Below, piece by piece: positions 1 to 7,834 of a DNA stretch of 31,169 nucleotides. The DNA is taken from contig CAKZJM010000037.1 in NCBI GenBank assembly GCA_936943315.1, positions 1-31,169 on the forward strand, written 5' to 3'. Source of the DNA: an uncultured Methylophilus sp. (GTDB lineage: Bacteria > Pseudomonadota > Gammaproteobacteria > Burkholderiales > Methylophilaceae). The translations under genes and the position numbers were made by a program. How positions within the stretch are numbered: position 1 is the stretch's first letter; each line of letters starts with the position of its first letter. The notes beneath the pieces are model-generated. The model saw nothing but the letters and a program-made list of their open reading frames with translations, ran no database searches and was not told where the DNA came from.

Positions 1-275
1 CCAGACAATGCCAAAGTCAGGCAATACTTGTACACCAATGGATAACTAAAGCCCCGTCTGGCAAGCACCCGCTTGCAGCGTTGCAAACAATACACGCGGA
101 ACAGGATGACGGCATACACCACGCCGCACCAACCCAGAAACAAATCACTCTTCTCGGACCCCAGTTGCGAAGAAGCAATCAGCAATCCACCAAACGCACT
201 CCCAAGTAACGGAATCCGTGCTCCCGCTAACAGCTTGTGAAATAGCGCCTCGTCAATGCGAGCCTGCAAACTCAT
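1..275 (-). CDS. Truncated membrane protein, N-terminal part only
   Basis: The reading frame starts at an ATG at 275 and runs off the left edge of the window without a stop. About 91 residues are visible. They contain two hydrophobic stretches, roughly residues 23-35 (with an LLGSAFGGLLIA core) and 47-58 (WCGVVYAVILF), joined by a short charged linker, then a basic stretch (RCKRVLARR). This looks like the start of a multi-span inner-membrane sensor, such as the membrane part of a diguanylate cyclase or histidine kinase. The output domain lies outside the window, so no function can be assigned. It is divergent from nothing nearby; the next gene on the same strand ends at 448. Confidence 0.55.
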   Translation of the reverse strand, partial: MSLQARIDEALFHKLLAGARIPLLGSAFGGLLIASSQLGSEKSDLFLGWCGVVYAVILFRVYCLQRCKRVLARRGFSYPLVYKYCLTLALS

Positions 276-447
276 GAACACATGACCTCTTTTTATTTTA
301 CATACAGCTTTACATACACTGTTTTAACTCATGCTAATACAAGCTTTTAAAAATAACCAGTCACCGCAGAGGCGGTTTTCATTTCATTACAATCAGCCGC
401 ATCAAAGCGTGATGATCTTCAATTTAAATCACAAAAATGCGGCGCAT

Positions 448-912
448 TTAGGCAGGCGCAGAGCCAGGCCGGTACCGCGCCAGAAACTGGTCTAGCTGGG
501 CGGCAAACGTATGGCGGTCAGAAGATTGCATGGCAGAGGGACCTTGCGTTTCAACGCCACTGGCGCGCAACGATTCCATAAAGTCGCGCATGGCCAAGCG
601 CTCACGGATATTTTCTACCGAATAAAATTCGCCACGCGGGTTGAGCGCATGCCCGCCCTTTTCAATCACCTGTGCAGCCAGCGGAATATCCGCCGTGATG
701 ACCAGGTCGCCAATGGCCAGCGCCTCAACAATGGCGTTATCGGCCACATCAAAGCCTTTTGCCACCTGAATGGCGCGCAAATAAGGGGAAGGCGGCACAT
801 ACAACACCTTATTGGCTACAAACGTGGTGAGGATGTGCTTGCGGCCTGCCGCGCGGAACAGGATTTCCTTAATCACGGCAGGACAAGCATCTGCATCCAC
901 CCATATTTGCAT
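448..912 (-). CDS. yaiI: YaiI/YqxD family protein (UPF0178)
   Basis: A 154-residue protein, the usual length for the UPF0178 family. It opens with the family signature MQIWVDADACP, where closely spaced aspartates suggest a PIN-like or NYN-like metal site, followed by VADNAIVEAL and ITADIPLAA, both typical of the family. A biochemical role is not firmly established; a nuclease-like fold is inferred from the acidic residues. The ATG at 912 overlaps the last base of the rhlE stop codon, so the two genes are probably co-transcribed and translationally coupled. Core chromosomal gene. Confidence 0.9.
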   Translation of the reverse strand: MQIWVDADACPAVIKEILFRAAGRKHILTTFVANKVLYVPPSPYLRAIQVAKGFDVADNAIVEALAIGDLVITADIPLAAQVIEKGGHALNPRGEFYSVENIRERLAMRDFMESLRASGVETQGPSAMQSSDRHTFAAQLDQFLARYRPGSAPA

Positions 913-2468
913 TAGCGTGCCTTATGCCTGTTCGCCTGGCCTGGCCGGTTTTGCGCATTTGCACCCGGCTTGGGAGCAAACAACGCTCCTTGCGGCCTAT
1001 TACTGCCCTGAGACCTATTGCCGCCTTGAGGATTTGCGCCCTGCGGTTTCTGGCTACCTTGTGGCCGGCCTGAACCTTGTGGGGTATTTGACCCCTGGCG
1101 CGCTTGCGCAGGCTGTGAGTTCTTCTGCTGCCCCGTTTTTTGGCCAGCATGTGCTTGCGGCGGACGTTGGCCCTGGCGTGGCTCAGGGGTATTGGCTTGC
1201 GCGCGTGGCTGCGTTTTGCCACCAGCCTGCTTCTGCTGCTGTTGACGTCCGCGCCCATGATTTTGCGGACGTGGCGGCCGGTCAGGCTCTTCGCTGCCCT
1301 TGGCCGGGGCAACAAACCCTTCTACCGGTACCCGGGGGATTTCCCGTTTAATTAATCGCTCAATGTCTTTCAGCATGCCGAGCTCTTCCCTGTCTACCAG
1401 CGAAATTGCAGCCCCGCTGGCACCGGCACGGCCCGTACGGCCAATCCGGTGCACATAGTCTTCCGGCACATTCGGCAATTCAAAATTGACCACTTGCGGC
1501 AATTGGTCAATGTCCAGCCCGCGCGCGGCAATATCGGTGGCCACCAGGGCAGGAATGGTGCCCGCTTTAAACTGGGCCAATGCCGCCGTACGCGCATTCT
1601 GGCTCTTGTTACCATGAATAGCCATGGCAGGAATCCCATCCTTCACCAGCTTTTCTGCTAGGCGGTTGGCGCCATGCTTGGTACGCGTGAAAATCAGCAC
1701 CTGCTTCCACTCATTGTGTTTAATCAGATAACTCACCATCTCGCGCTTGTGTGCTTGCGGCACCATATGCACGCTTTGCTCAATCAATGCATTAGACGTA
1801 TTGCGGCGGGCTACTTCTACCAGGTCCGGCTGATTGAGCAGGTTATCCGCCAACTGTTTGATCTCGTCGGAGAACGTGGCCGAAAACAGCAGGTTTTGCC
1901 GTTTTTTAGGCAGCATGGCCAAGACTTTTTTAATGTCATGGATAAAGCCCATGTCGAGCATGCGGTCTGCTTCGTCCAGCACGAGAATTTCAATGGCAGA
2001 CAGATCGAGTGCCTTTTGCTGTACCAGGTCGAGCAAACGGCCAGGCGTTGCCACCAGGATATCGACGGGTTTACTCAAGCGGTTAATTTGCGGGTTAATG
2101 CTCACACCGCCAAACACCACCATACTTTTTAAAGGCAAATATTTGCCGTAAGTGGTGACCGACTCACCAATCTGGGCGGCCAGTTCGCGCGTAGGCGACA
2201 GAATCAGGCAACGTGGTTTACCTTTGGCGGCTTGCGCCAAAGGTGATTCCGACAATCGGTGCAAAATCGGCAGGGTAAACCCGGCGGTTTTACCGGTGCC
2301 GGTTTGCGCACCGGCCAGCAAATCGCCGCCACGCAATACATAAGGGATCGCCTGCGCCTGGATAGGCGTGGGTGAGGTATAGCCTGCGTCGGCAATCGCG
2401 CGCAGCACAGGCGTGCATAAATTTAAATCAGCAAACGTGATGTTTGCAGGAGTGTTTTCTTGTGACAA
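912..2468 (-). CDS. rhlE: DEAD-box ATP-dependent RNA helicase RhlE
   Basis: 518 residues with all the DEAD-box motifs in order: Q motif (TPIQ, about 34-37), motif I AGAQTGTGKT (52-61), PTREL (92-96), TPGR (141-144), DEAD (165-168), SAT (196-198), and near 340 HRIGRTGR. A long tail from about residue 390 is rich in Gln, Gly, Pro and Asn with repeated GSNRPQG-like units, which fits the disordered RNA-binding tails of RhlE proteins. It probably unwinds RNA in ribosome assembly or mRNA turnover. The first codon is TTG, because a stop codon lies three codons upstream and the Q motif is too close to allow a later start. No strong Shine-Dalgarno is visible. Overlaps the YaiI gene by one base. Confidence 0.95.
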   Translation of the reverse strand: MSQENTPANITFADLNLCTPVLRAIADAGYTSPTPIQAQAIPYVLRGGDLLAGAQTGTGKTAGFTLPILHRLSESPLAQAAKGKPRCLILSPTRELAAQIGESVTTYGKYLPLKSMVVFGGVSINPQINRLSKPVDILVATPGRLLDLVQQKALDLSAIEILVLDEADRMLDMGFIHDIKKVLAMLPKKRQNLLFSATFSDEIKQLADNLLNQPDLVEVARRNTSNALIEQSVHMVPQAHKREMVSYLIKHNEWKQVLIFTRTKHGANRLAEKLVKDGIPAMAIHGNKSQNARTAALAQFKAGTIPALVATDIAARGLDIDQLPQVVNFELPNVPEDYVHRIGRTGRAGASGAAISLVDREELGMLKDIERLIKREIPRVPVEGFVAPAKGSEEPDRPPRPQNHGRGRQQQQKQAGGKTQPRAQANTPEPRQGQRPPQAHAGQKTGQQKNSQPAQARQGSNTPQGSGRPQGSQKPQGANPQGGNRSQGSNRPQGALFAPKPGANAQNRPGQANRHKAR

Positions 2469-2709
2469 GGTTATTCAACTTTTAGAGATTGCACGGCATT
2501 GCCATGCAATACATTCATGGGCGTTGGTCTGTTGCATGCAGCAACACCAATCTGGACTAACGGGGAAATATAACGAGTAGAACTGAGCCGCTGTGCTGAT
2601 TGGTGATGCACAGGGTAGCCCTATTATACGCATGATTATGCCTGCGGCGATGAATTATCCGGTTTGGCTCACCGGGGCTGCGCGTCAACCGCACATGCTG
2701 TGCACGGCT

Positions 2710-3141
2710 TTACCTGCCCGGTTCATCCGCCCGCTCTTTGAGATGGGCGATCAACGCATACTTTTCCCGGTCGATTTCATCCCGTGTTCTCACCCCCATC
2801 TTCCTCAAGATAGGCAAGGGAGGACACCATCCTTGCACGGCATGCTGCAACAAAAAAGGCAGCACGACAGCGGGCAATGCCAGCCATTTTTTATTCACGG
2901 TGACACCTAACACCAACCCTGTGAGCGCCAAGGCAGATGCATTCACTTCAAGCACCCGTTCAATATCCCACTCTTGCTCAAGTACCGTGATGCGCTGCTT
3001 GATCTCCCAAACGGGCCGATTTGCGTAAAACTGGATATTGCTATTGGTGATTTCGTCGATACGATGATTAATGGCCTGGTCAGTAGCGTTTCTCACCCGG
3101 TCAAACAGGTTGGTATTTTTAGTATCATCACACACATCCAT
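2710..3141 (-). CDS. DUF2892-like (YgaP-type) inner-membrane protein
   Basis: About 143 residues from the ATG at 3141, chosen over an upstream ATG at 3201 because AAGGGA lies eight bases before it. The N-terminal third is hydrophilic and helical (a DR-RNATDQAINHRID region). Two hydrophobic stretches follow (ALALTGLVLGVTV and LALPAVVLPFLLQHAV), then the signature GWCPPLPILRKMGVRT-EIDREKYAL. That WCP-P-P-LR--GVRT ending is typical of DUF2892/YgaP-like membrane domains. Function unknown. It lies downstream of the hairpin at 3288-3317 on the same strand, so it is probably transcribed separately from the TIR/SLOG genes. Confidence 0.75.
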   Translation of the reverse strand: MDVCDDTKNTNLFDRVRNATDQAINHRIDEITNSNIQFYANRPVWEIKQRITVLEQEWDIERVLEVNASALALTGLVLGVTVNKKWLALPAVVLPFLLQHAVQGWCPPLPILRKMGVRTRDEIDREKYALIAHLKERADEPGR

Positions 3142-3287
3142 GACTGATCCCTTACGTAGACAGATACATGTTCTGAATGCTGAATTGAAGATAGGTTCCA
3201 CCTACCCAGGGGCAGCAATCAGCGCGGATTGGGCTTTACCTGCTTAGCGCCCGACCCGGCTTGCTGAGACTGCATAAAAACCAAAAT

Positions 3288-3317
3288 AAAAAGGCATCTC
3301 TCACGAGATGCCTTTTT
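3288..3317. terminator. Perfect bidirectional terminator hairpin
   Basis: AAAAAGGCATCTC, a four-base loop TCAC, then GAGATGCCTTTTT: a 13-bp perfect stem flanked by A and T runs on both sides, so it can act on either strand. It lies 200 bp past the end of the ThsB-like gene and before the DUF2892-like gene, and marks the end of the TIR/SLOG cassette. Confidence 0.9.
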
Positions 3318-3516
3318 AGCATTAAGATCAATATGCAGTTAATCGAATGCAGGGTTGGTTCACCCCGTTAAAAATAAGTGAACTCACTTCTAACGGTCCT
3401 AGTGGTAAATCAGCCCTTGTCGCCATCATGATAGGAAGCCCCAGGTTTGCCTATAGGAGTTTTTCCCGATTGTCATATCCAGGTTAAAAATAAGCGCTAA
3501 ACCTGGCAAAAAACTG

Positions 3517-4044
3517 CTAGCCGGATGCTGGCGAGTCCGCGTTGCCTGAAGAGATCCCTGATCTGGCTGCAATCGCGTCTTCAATCCAGCGTTGAATATG
3601 CTGGCTAATATACGCGTAAACCTCTGCACTTGTTTCGCCCTTGGGCGCGTAAGCCGTCACCACTGAGGAAAGCTTTTTGCCATCGGGCAGCATGACAGCG
3701 TCGAAAGGGTTGGGCCCTGGCTCACTGGCCTGCTGATGCTGATCCAATAATTGATGAATGCGGATGCCGAGCAGACCTTTGCCTAGCGCCCACGAACGCT
3801 CAATTTCATATTGCACCCATCGACAATGTGCGGTGTGGGTGCCAATCAGTATGATAGTACAACTGCGGCCACGGAGCTGTTGATCAATCCAGCGCTTAAT
3901 CGCCTCATCGTTCCCACGGTCAACCGCTTCCCAGCGATTATCATGCATGGGGCGTTTTCCCTGGATCACTCCAATATTGCGGATGATGGCAGCCCGCCAG
4001 CAATCATGTTCATAGTCAAAACTATAAAATACTCTACGCGGCAT
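3517..4044 (-). CDS. ThsB-like TIR-domain protein (DUF1863/MTH538 type)
   Basis: 175 residues. The N-terminus RRVFYSFDYEHDCWRAAIIRN, the following NIGVIQGKRP--DN-WE, then AIKRWIDQQLRGRSCTIILIG and RWVQYEIERSWALGKGLLGI form the pattern of the DUF1863/MTH538 TIR-like family, to which Thoeris ThsB belongs. The predicted catalytic glutamate is E80, in W76-VQY-E80. In Thoeris, ThsB uses NAD+ to make a cyclic-ADP-ribose-type signal after phage infection; the same chemistry is inferred here. It is the last gene of a three-gene minus-strand cassette, starting about 50 bases after the SLOG gene. The Shine-Dalgarno is weak. A short IR (CCAGGTT/AACCTGG, 3479-3506) follows but has no T run. Confidence 0.85.
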   Translation of the reverse strand: MPRRVFYSFDYEHDCWRAAIIRNIGVIQGKRPMHDNRWEAVDRGNDEAIKRWIDQQLRGRSCTIILIGTHTAHCRWVQYEIERSWALGKGLLGIRIHQLLDQHQQASEPGPNPFDAVMLPDGKKLSSVVTAYAPKGETSAEVYAYISQHIQRWIEDAIAARSGISSGNADSPASG

Positions 4045-4094
4045 ATTCTTTAGTTTGTCACTGTAATTCTCTTTTTGTCACTTCAGACGCATGG

Positions 4095-4679
4095 TTAAGA
4101 TCGTTTTTTTGACATCTCGGCAAAATGGTTATGAAAAATACGCACGAAATCAATGTCGTCGAAATCAGTCTGCGCACCATAGCCATGATCTAAAGCGAGG
4201 TTTAATGCCGCCCCGCCAGGGGAAGGCACCGGCAGAATCCTCGCCTCAGGATGGTAATGCCTGAAGATTTCGTGTTCAACTTCTACGCCTTCCATGCCGC
4301 CAATAAACACTGCGCCGACAAGGTCAGGCCGAGACAGCATTTCTTTGCGCATCATGAGCAGGCTCGCCTCGCGGTTACCATACACCGCATTGGTGAACAC
4401 AACATTTTTGAAGCGGCGGTTTTCTTCAGGAAAATCATCCTCAAAATACCTGCTCTGGTAAAGCACCACCGCCTCAGAATAGTCGATATCCAGATCTTCG
4501 CAGATATTCCAGATCATGGGGGTGATCGCAGGATGCCCACCCCAAACAATTTTATAGCGCTGAATCGCCGCAATCACCAGCTCACGTACGGCAGACTGAA
4601 TCAAAAACGGGTTGGCCGTTTCGTGGTAGGTTCCACGGGTCAGCAAGGGCACGCAAGCAGAAAGAAAAATAGCGCTCAT
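4095..4679 (-). CDS. Stand-alone SLOG-like nucleotide-binding protein
   Basis: About 194 residues from the ATG at 4679; a TTG codon directly before it is a possible alternative. AAGGA, inside the last codons of the upstream TIR gene, lies seven bases before the ATG, so translation is coupled. Motifs fit a SLOG/LOG-like Rossmann fold: an N-terminal strand (MSAIFLSACVP), WGGHPAITP (47-55), FTNAVYGNREASL (about 96-108), VFIGGMEGVEVE (125-136) and a late PSPGGAA (153-159). Paired glycine motifs of this kind bind nucleotides or their derivatives. In Thoeris ThsA a SLOG domain senses the TIR-made signal, but fused to SIR2; here no effector domain is attached. A sensor or signal-processing role is inferred. 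It could instead be a LOG-like hydrolase. Confidence 0.75.
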   Translation of the reverse strand: MSAIFLSACVPLLTRGTYHETANPFLIQSAVRELVIAAIQRYKIVWGGHPAITPMIWNICEDLDIDYSEAVVLYQSRYFEDDFPEENRRFKNVVFTNAVYGNREASLLMMRKEMLSRPDLVGAVFIGGMEGVEVEHEIFRHYHPEARILPVPSPGGAALNLALDHGYGAQTDFDDIDFVRIFHNHFAEMSKKRS

Positions 4680-4682
4680 CAA

Positions 4683-5828
4683 TTAGTCCTTCCAATAGGC
4701 AAAATGCAAATCTGCTTCGTTTGCGCTGAGCCAGGGGTATGCCTGCTTGCCCGCCAGCATCGTATTCTGTGCCAGCCAGGCAGGATGCAACCCGACAGGG
4801 TCATAGAGTAACGCATCCGACTGGGTGATCCCTTCAATGTTAAATGCCGGCACGCCCAGCGTCAGTTTGACGCGCAAGGGTGTCCCGTTGGCTAACTGCA
4901 CATACGCCATTTGATGGGCGCCCACGCCAATGAGCTTGCCGCCACTGGCTTCCACCGCTATGCGTATCTTACTCCTGAGATTAACAAAACGGACGGCATA
5001 ACTTTGGCTGCGCACTTCTTCCAGCTTCATGCAAATCTGCTGTAAAGCGCCCTCTTTTAGTTGCCTGGAATCCAGGTCCAGGTCATCACCCGCCAATTGG
5101 ACGAGGCTAGAAGCCAACGCCCTCGAAGACGGGGCGCATGCAGGCCAGTTGACGCGCAACACACTCACGCCTTTGGCCAGCGCCCGTCCAAATTCAACAT
5201 TGGTCCAGCGCCGCTCAAAATACGTAGGGGTATCCAGCATCAGTAGCACATCAGAATCGCACAGCCGATGCCATAACTGGCAGCTAAATTGGCTATCCGG
5301 CGCATTTTCATCATGGTTGATAAACACTTCAAAATGCCGCGCAGACAGAATTTCAAATAATTGTGTACCTGTCTCACTCAACTCTTCGCGGCAATAACTC
5401 AAAAACACTTTACGCTGTTGCGGCAACAAGCCGACAGCTTCCAGCAAGGCCGTCGCGATAAACTCGGCGCCGCCCACTGCATAATCAAGGTAATCAAACG
5501 GACGCAATAAGTCAGGCAGCTCTACACTGGCCTGGCTAAAATGAGAAATCACGGGGATCACCGGAATGCCCCGCTCTAATAACTGTGCGAGGTTATCTAA
5601 TGTCAGGTTATGTAGCGGCGAAAGATTGGCGGCAGGCCCACCAAAAAAAACCACAGCTGAAGGCTGTAGCTGATGTGGGCGAAACTCAGCCGGGCACACT
5701 TCCCACTGGACGTCCTCTCCCAAGTGCAAGCCGAATACCTCTAAAGCCTGTTTGATACACGTTTCCAGCGCCTCTATTTGCGCATTGGTCGGTGCCCCCA
5801 GCACAGCCAGTTGATACAGAGCAGCCAT
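4683..5828 (-). CDS. TIR-domain protein with extra N- and C-terminal domains
   Basis: 381 residues, first gene of the cassette. Residues 1-135 form a Rossmann-like region (YQLAVLGAPTNAQIEAL; then VVFFGGPAANLSPLHN; then IPVIPVISHF) that I do not recognise and that could be a degenerate TIR or receiver-like fold. Residues 139-228 are a TIR domain: KVFLSYCREEL, FEVFINHDENAP, DVLLMLDTPTYFERRW, with predicted catalytic E212 in W208-TNV-E212, then VLRVNWP. Residues 275-381 are an unrecognised region with HQMAYVQLANG-PLRVKLTLGVPAF, which may sense a ligand or partner. The stop codon is three bases from the SLOG ATG. It could be the NADase effector activated by the SLOG protein or a second signal maker; the sequence cannot decide. 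No strong promoter seen. Confidence 0.75.
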   Translation of the reverse strand: MAALYQLAVLGAPTNAQIEALETCIKQALEVFGLHLGEDVQWEVCPAEFRPHQLQPSAVVFFGGPAANLSPLHNLTLDNLAQLLERGIPVIPVISHFSQASVELPDLLRPFDYLDYAVGGAEFIATALLEAVGLLPQQRKVFLSYCREELSETGTQLFEILSARHFEVFINHDENAPDSQFSCQLWHRLCDSDVLLMLDTPTYFERRWTNVEFGRALAKGVSVLRVNWPACAPSSRALASSLVQLAGDDLDLDSRQLKEGALQQICMKLEEVRSQSYAVRFVNLRSKIRIAVEASGGKLIGVGAHQMAYVQLANGTPLRVKLTLGVPAFNIEGITQSDALLYDPVGLHPAWLAQNTMLAGKQAYPWLSANEADLHFAYWKD

Positions 5829-6219
5829 GATTTTATATCCCTAAAATGGGTCTACTAACTTGAGTTGCTTTATGGTTAGCAACGACATTGATGACTCGTT
5901 TTGGAGATAGCGGCCTGAAAAGTTTTGATGCGTCATTCAAAACCTGCATGGTTTGCAAGGACATCACGACTATCCGCCACACACCTCCAATGTCTGTAGT
6001 GTGCTTGAAAAGGTGGCAACGGCCTATCAGCCTACGCTGAAAGCCGTGTAGGAAACGGGTGACAAGAGGCGCAAGATCTGTGCACGAAATACACGGCTCG
6101 TCTTTTATTAATATTTGATCTTCTCATATCTCTTACACCCTTTTCAGAGATTTATGTATTGGTGATTTCTTCACCACACAGCAATGTTGGCGGATACTCA
6201 TCCTAACAAAGAGGCCCCA
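5829..6219. other. Intergenic region with a possible dead gene tail
   Basis: This stretch separates the minus-strand TIR cassette from the plus-strand pair at 6220. It must hold the cassette promoter, but I see no clear -35/-10 pair. On the plus strand, about 5940-6051 is an open frame of 35-40 codons ending in VLEKVATAYQPTLKAV and a TAG stop. It has no start codon and may be the remnant of a lost gene. I do not recognise it. Confidence 0.35.
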
Positions 6220-6423
6220 ATGGTCACACATCACGCATTTAAAGCCGTTGTCGCTACCATTCTGGAGGTTGTCATGTGCGTGGTCAGTGGGATCGCCTCC
6301 TTACTCGCCATCCTGGCTATTCTGATGACGGCAATCGTTTTGATAGGCTCCTTGATACATCCTCAGCTCACTTACGCCGATGAACATTCATATGGCCCGA
6401 TGCAATCCAGGTTAATTGCATGA
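6220..6423 (+). CDS. Small single-span membrane protein
   Basis: 67 residues from the ATG at 6220. An ATG 36 bases earlier is less likely because GAGG precedes only the 6220 start. Residues 10-45 are strongly hydrophobic (AVVATILEVVMCVVSGIASLL, then AILAILMTAIVLIGSL), forming one long or two short membrane spans, followed by a polar tail (ADEHSYGPMQ). Its TGA overlaps the ATG of the next gene (ATGA), so the two are translationally coupled and probably work together, for example as a membrane anchor for a signalling protein. Function unknown. Confidence 0.6.
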   Translation: MVTHHAFKAVVATILEVVMCVVSGIASLLAILAILMTAIVLIGSLIHPQLTYADEHSYGPMQSRLIA

Positions 6424-7046
6424 GTAAGGCCGAACTTGAAGCATTGAGATTCGAAATCATCAAACGGTTGGCACCAGGGTTTCGTCATCGGCTCTCGGGA
6501 AAATTACATCCTGTAACCTTGCTCTCTCAGCTCATGACTAAAAAGCTGGAAAAAAACCCAACAGACATGGATTTTTTCCTCAATAAAATGCAGGAGCTTA
6601 AAGGATTTGCCAAACAGGCGAATACGAGTTTCTCTGACTTTTTCGTATGGCTCAACCCCACTGATACCCTTTTGCTTCCTTTAAACGAAGTGGTCGCAGA
6701 TTGCCTGGATTTATTAAAAATGGATATCCATACCAGCAATGTCACTTTTCAAAACGAGCTCACCGCCACTCAACTCGTGAATGCTCCCCCGGTAAGAACT
6801 GTTTTTTGTGCCGGCATTTTGACGTTGATTGATACCACAGCCACAGCAACTCACATCTTAATCACCGACCAAACTCAGGGATCAAATCCAGGAATTTTGA
6901 TGACCATCACGCCGCAAATAAGCCGCCCGAAAAAAGAAATCGTAGCAACATCCTTATTTGATCACTGGGCGAAGGTGAGCCAATTGAGCGATACCGTGAC
7001 CTGTGAACGAACCCAGAACCAGATTCTTTTTTCATTAAAGTCATGA
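6420..7046 (+). CDS. Histidine-kinase-like dimerisation-domain protein
   Basis: 208 residues. The first 80 form a predicted two-helix hairpin (FEIIKRLAPGFRHRLSGKLHPV, then LLSQLMTKKL and a second helix ending in QANTSFSDFFVWLNP). It resembles the DHp helices of sensor kinases or a histidine phosphotransfer protein; H22 in GFRHRLSG is the likeliest phosphate-accepting residue. The C-terminal half has the size of a small HATPase-like domain but lacks recognisable N and G boxes, so it is probably not an active kinase. Start overlaps the preceding membrane-protein stop (ATGA). Likely a degenerate kinase or phosphotransfer partner; moderate certainty on the fold, low on the role. Confidence 0.55.
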   Translation: MSKAELEALRFEIIKRLAPGFRHRLSGKLHPVTLLSQLMTKKLEKNPTDMDFFLNKMQELKGFAKQANTSFSDFFVWLNPTDTLLLPLNEVVADCLDLLKMDIHTSNVTFQNELTATQLVNAPPVRTVFCAGILTLIDTTATATHILITDQTQGSNPGILMTITPQISRPKKEIVATSLFDHWAKVSQLSDTVTCERTQNQILFSLKS

Positions 7047-7834
7047 ACGCTATTTATTGAATACGCCGCGCACATGCCTTCATCCAAACTCAACCATTAG
7101 TATGAAAGTTTAGTGGTGCTTGAGCATGATCATTCTGAAAATCTCAAATACAGCAAATTGCTGAAAAGCTTAAATAGGAACATTGTTTACTATCCAGAAA
7201 AGAAAACCGGTTCATATTTCTGAGAATATTTTTATATTCTTGTAGGGTGTGGGGAGCTTAATTTTGTAAATGAGTCAAATTTAACCAAAATCAGTTTTAC
7301 ACAATTACGTTTTAGCTACATTTCCAATGCTAGGCTGCTGGCTTCCTTCTCCGGCTAAGTAATATGAGCAACAACTCCTAGACACCTTTCAGCATTTATT
7401 GACAAATCGTCCGGCAATTTTTTACCTCAAGGTTAAAAATAACTCAATGGTGTCGGGATAATCAAAACCTTGTATAAGAGCTGTAATAGAGTCAGGCTGC
7501 TATCTGACTCAGACTACCCAGCGCATAAGCCTGTAATCTATTCGGAGGGTAAGGAGTTTGGTATCTTAGGGGACATCTTAGAGTAGAGAGTCAGAAAGCT
7601 TAAAGGTCTGCGATGTGATGAGAAAACTTGAACTGTACGAGTCGTTTAAACGCTAAATTCAGTGTCATCCCTATAAAAAATCGATATTAAACCTAAAATT
7701 TCGACGATGCTGTCGATTGGTCGGTCTCTCGCGCATCTAAAAGGTAAGCGCGGCTATGTGACCGCGTCGGTCAAACGGGCAAATAACTTATGGCGCGCTT
7801 GACTTTACCAAATCTTCAACCTAGGAGAACTGAA
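7047..7834. other. Long gene-free, AT-rich stretch with a decayed att scar
   Basis: Nearly 800 bp with no believable gene on either strand. It contains the att-like scar at 7196-7256 and a 7-bp stem (GAGTCAG/CTGACTC, 7489-7510) without a T run. The DNA is full of stops in all frames, which fits old, degraded mobile DNA. The last 100 bp must carry the promoter of the YCII/sigma pair. Confidence 0.6.
7196..7256 (-). repeat. Decayed copy of the tRNA-Lys 3' flank (old attachment scar)
   Basis: Aligns with the sequence downstream of tRNA-Lys at 12700-12760 and 28322-28384. Shared blocks: AGAAAAGAAAA, CGG-TCA-ATTTCTG, TTTTTATATT, and GTAGGGTGTG-GGG at the tRNA 3' end. By eye roughly 75-80% of positions match over about 60 bp. 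The tRNA body beyond GGG is lost. Same orientation as the other copies. Confidence 0.6.

Noticed and set aside
511..1351. Plus-strand frames opposite yaiI and rhlE
   Set aside because: Antisense shadows of two core genes with clear family motifs.
2593..2910. 105-codon plus-strand frame before rhlE
   Set aside because: Overlaps the DUF2892-like gene antisense and has no ribosome site or domain.
3369..3396. Weak inverted repeat GTTA-AAGTG/CACTT-TAAC
   Set aside because: Short, imperfect stem without a T run; the strong hairpin 80 bp away explains termination.
4251..4811. 186-codon plus-strand frame opposite the SLOG and TIR genes
   Set aside because: Antisense shadow of two well-supported coding genes; no ribosome site or recognisable domain.
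3517..5828. Calling the cassette canonical Thoeris
   Set aside because: No SIR2 or Macro-TM ThsA is present; the SLOG protein stands alone and a second TIR protein is added.
7489..7510. 7-bp stem GAGTCAG/CTGACTC as a terminator or riboswitch
   Set aside because: No T run, no neighbouring gene end, and too small for a riboswitch.
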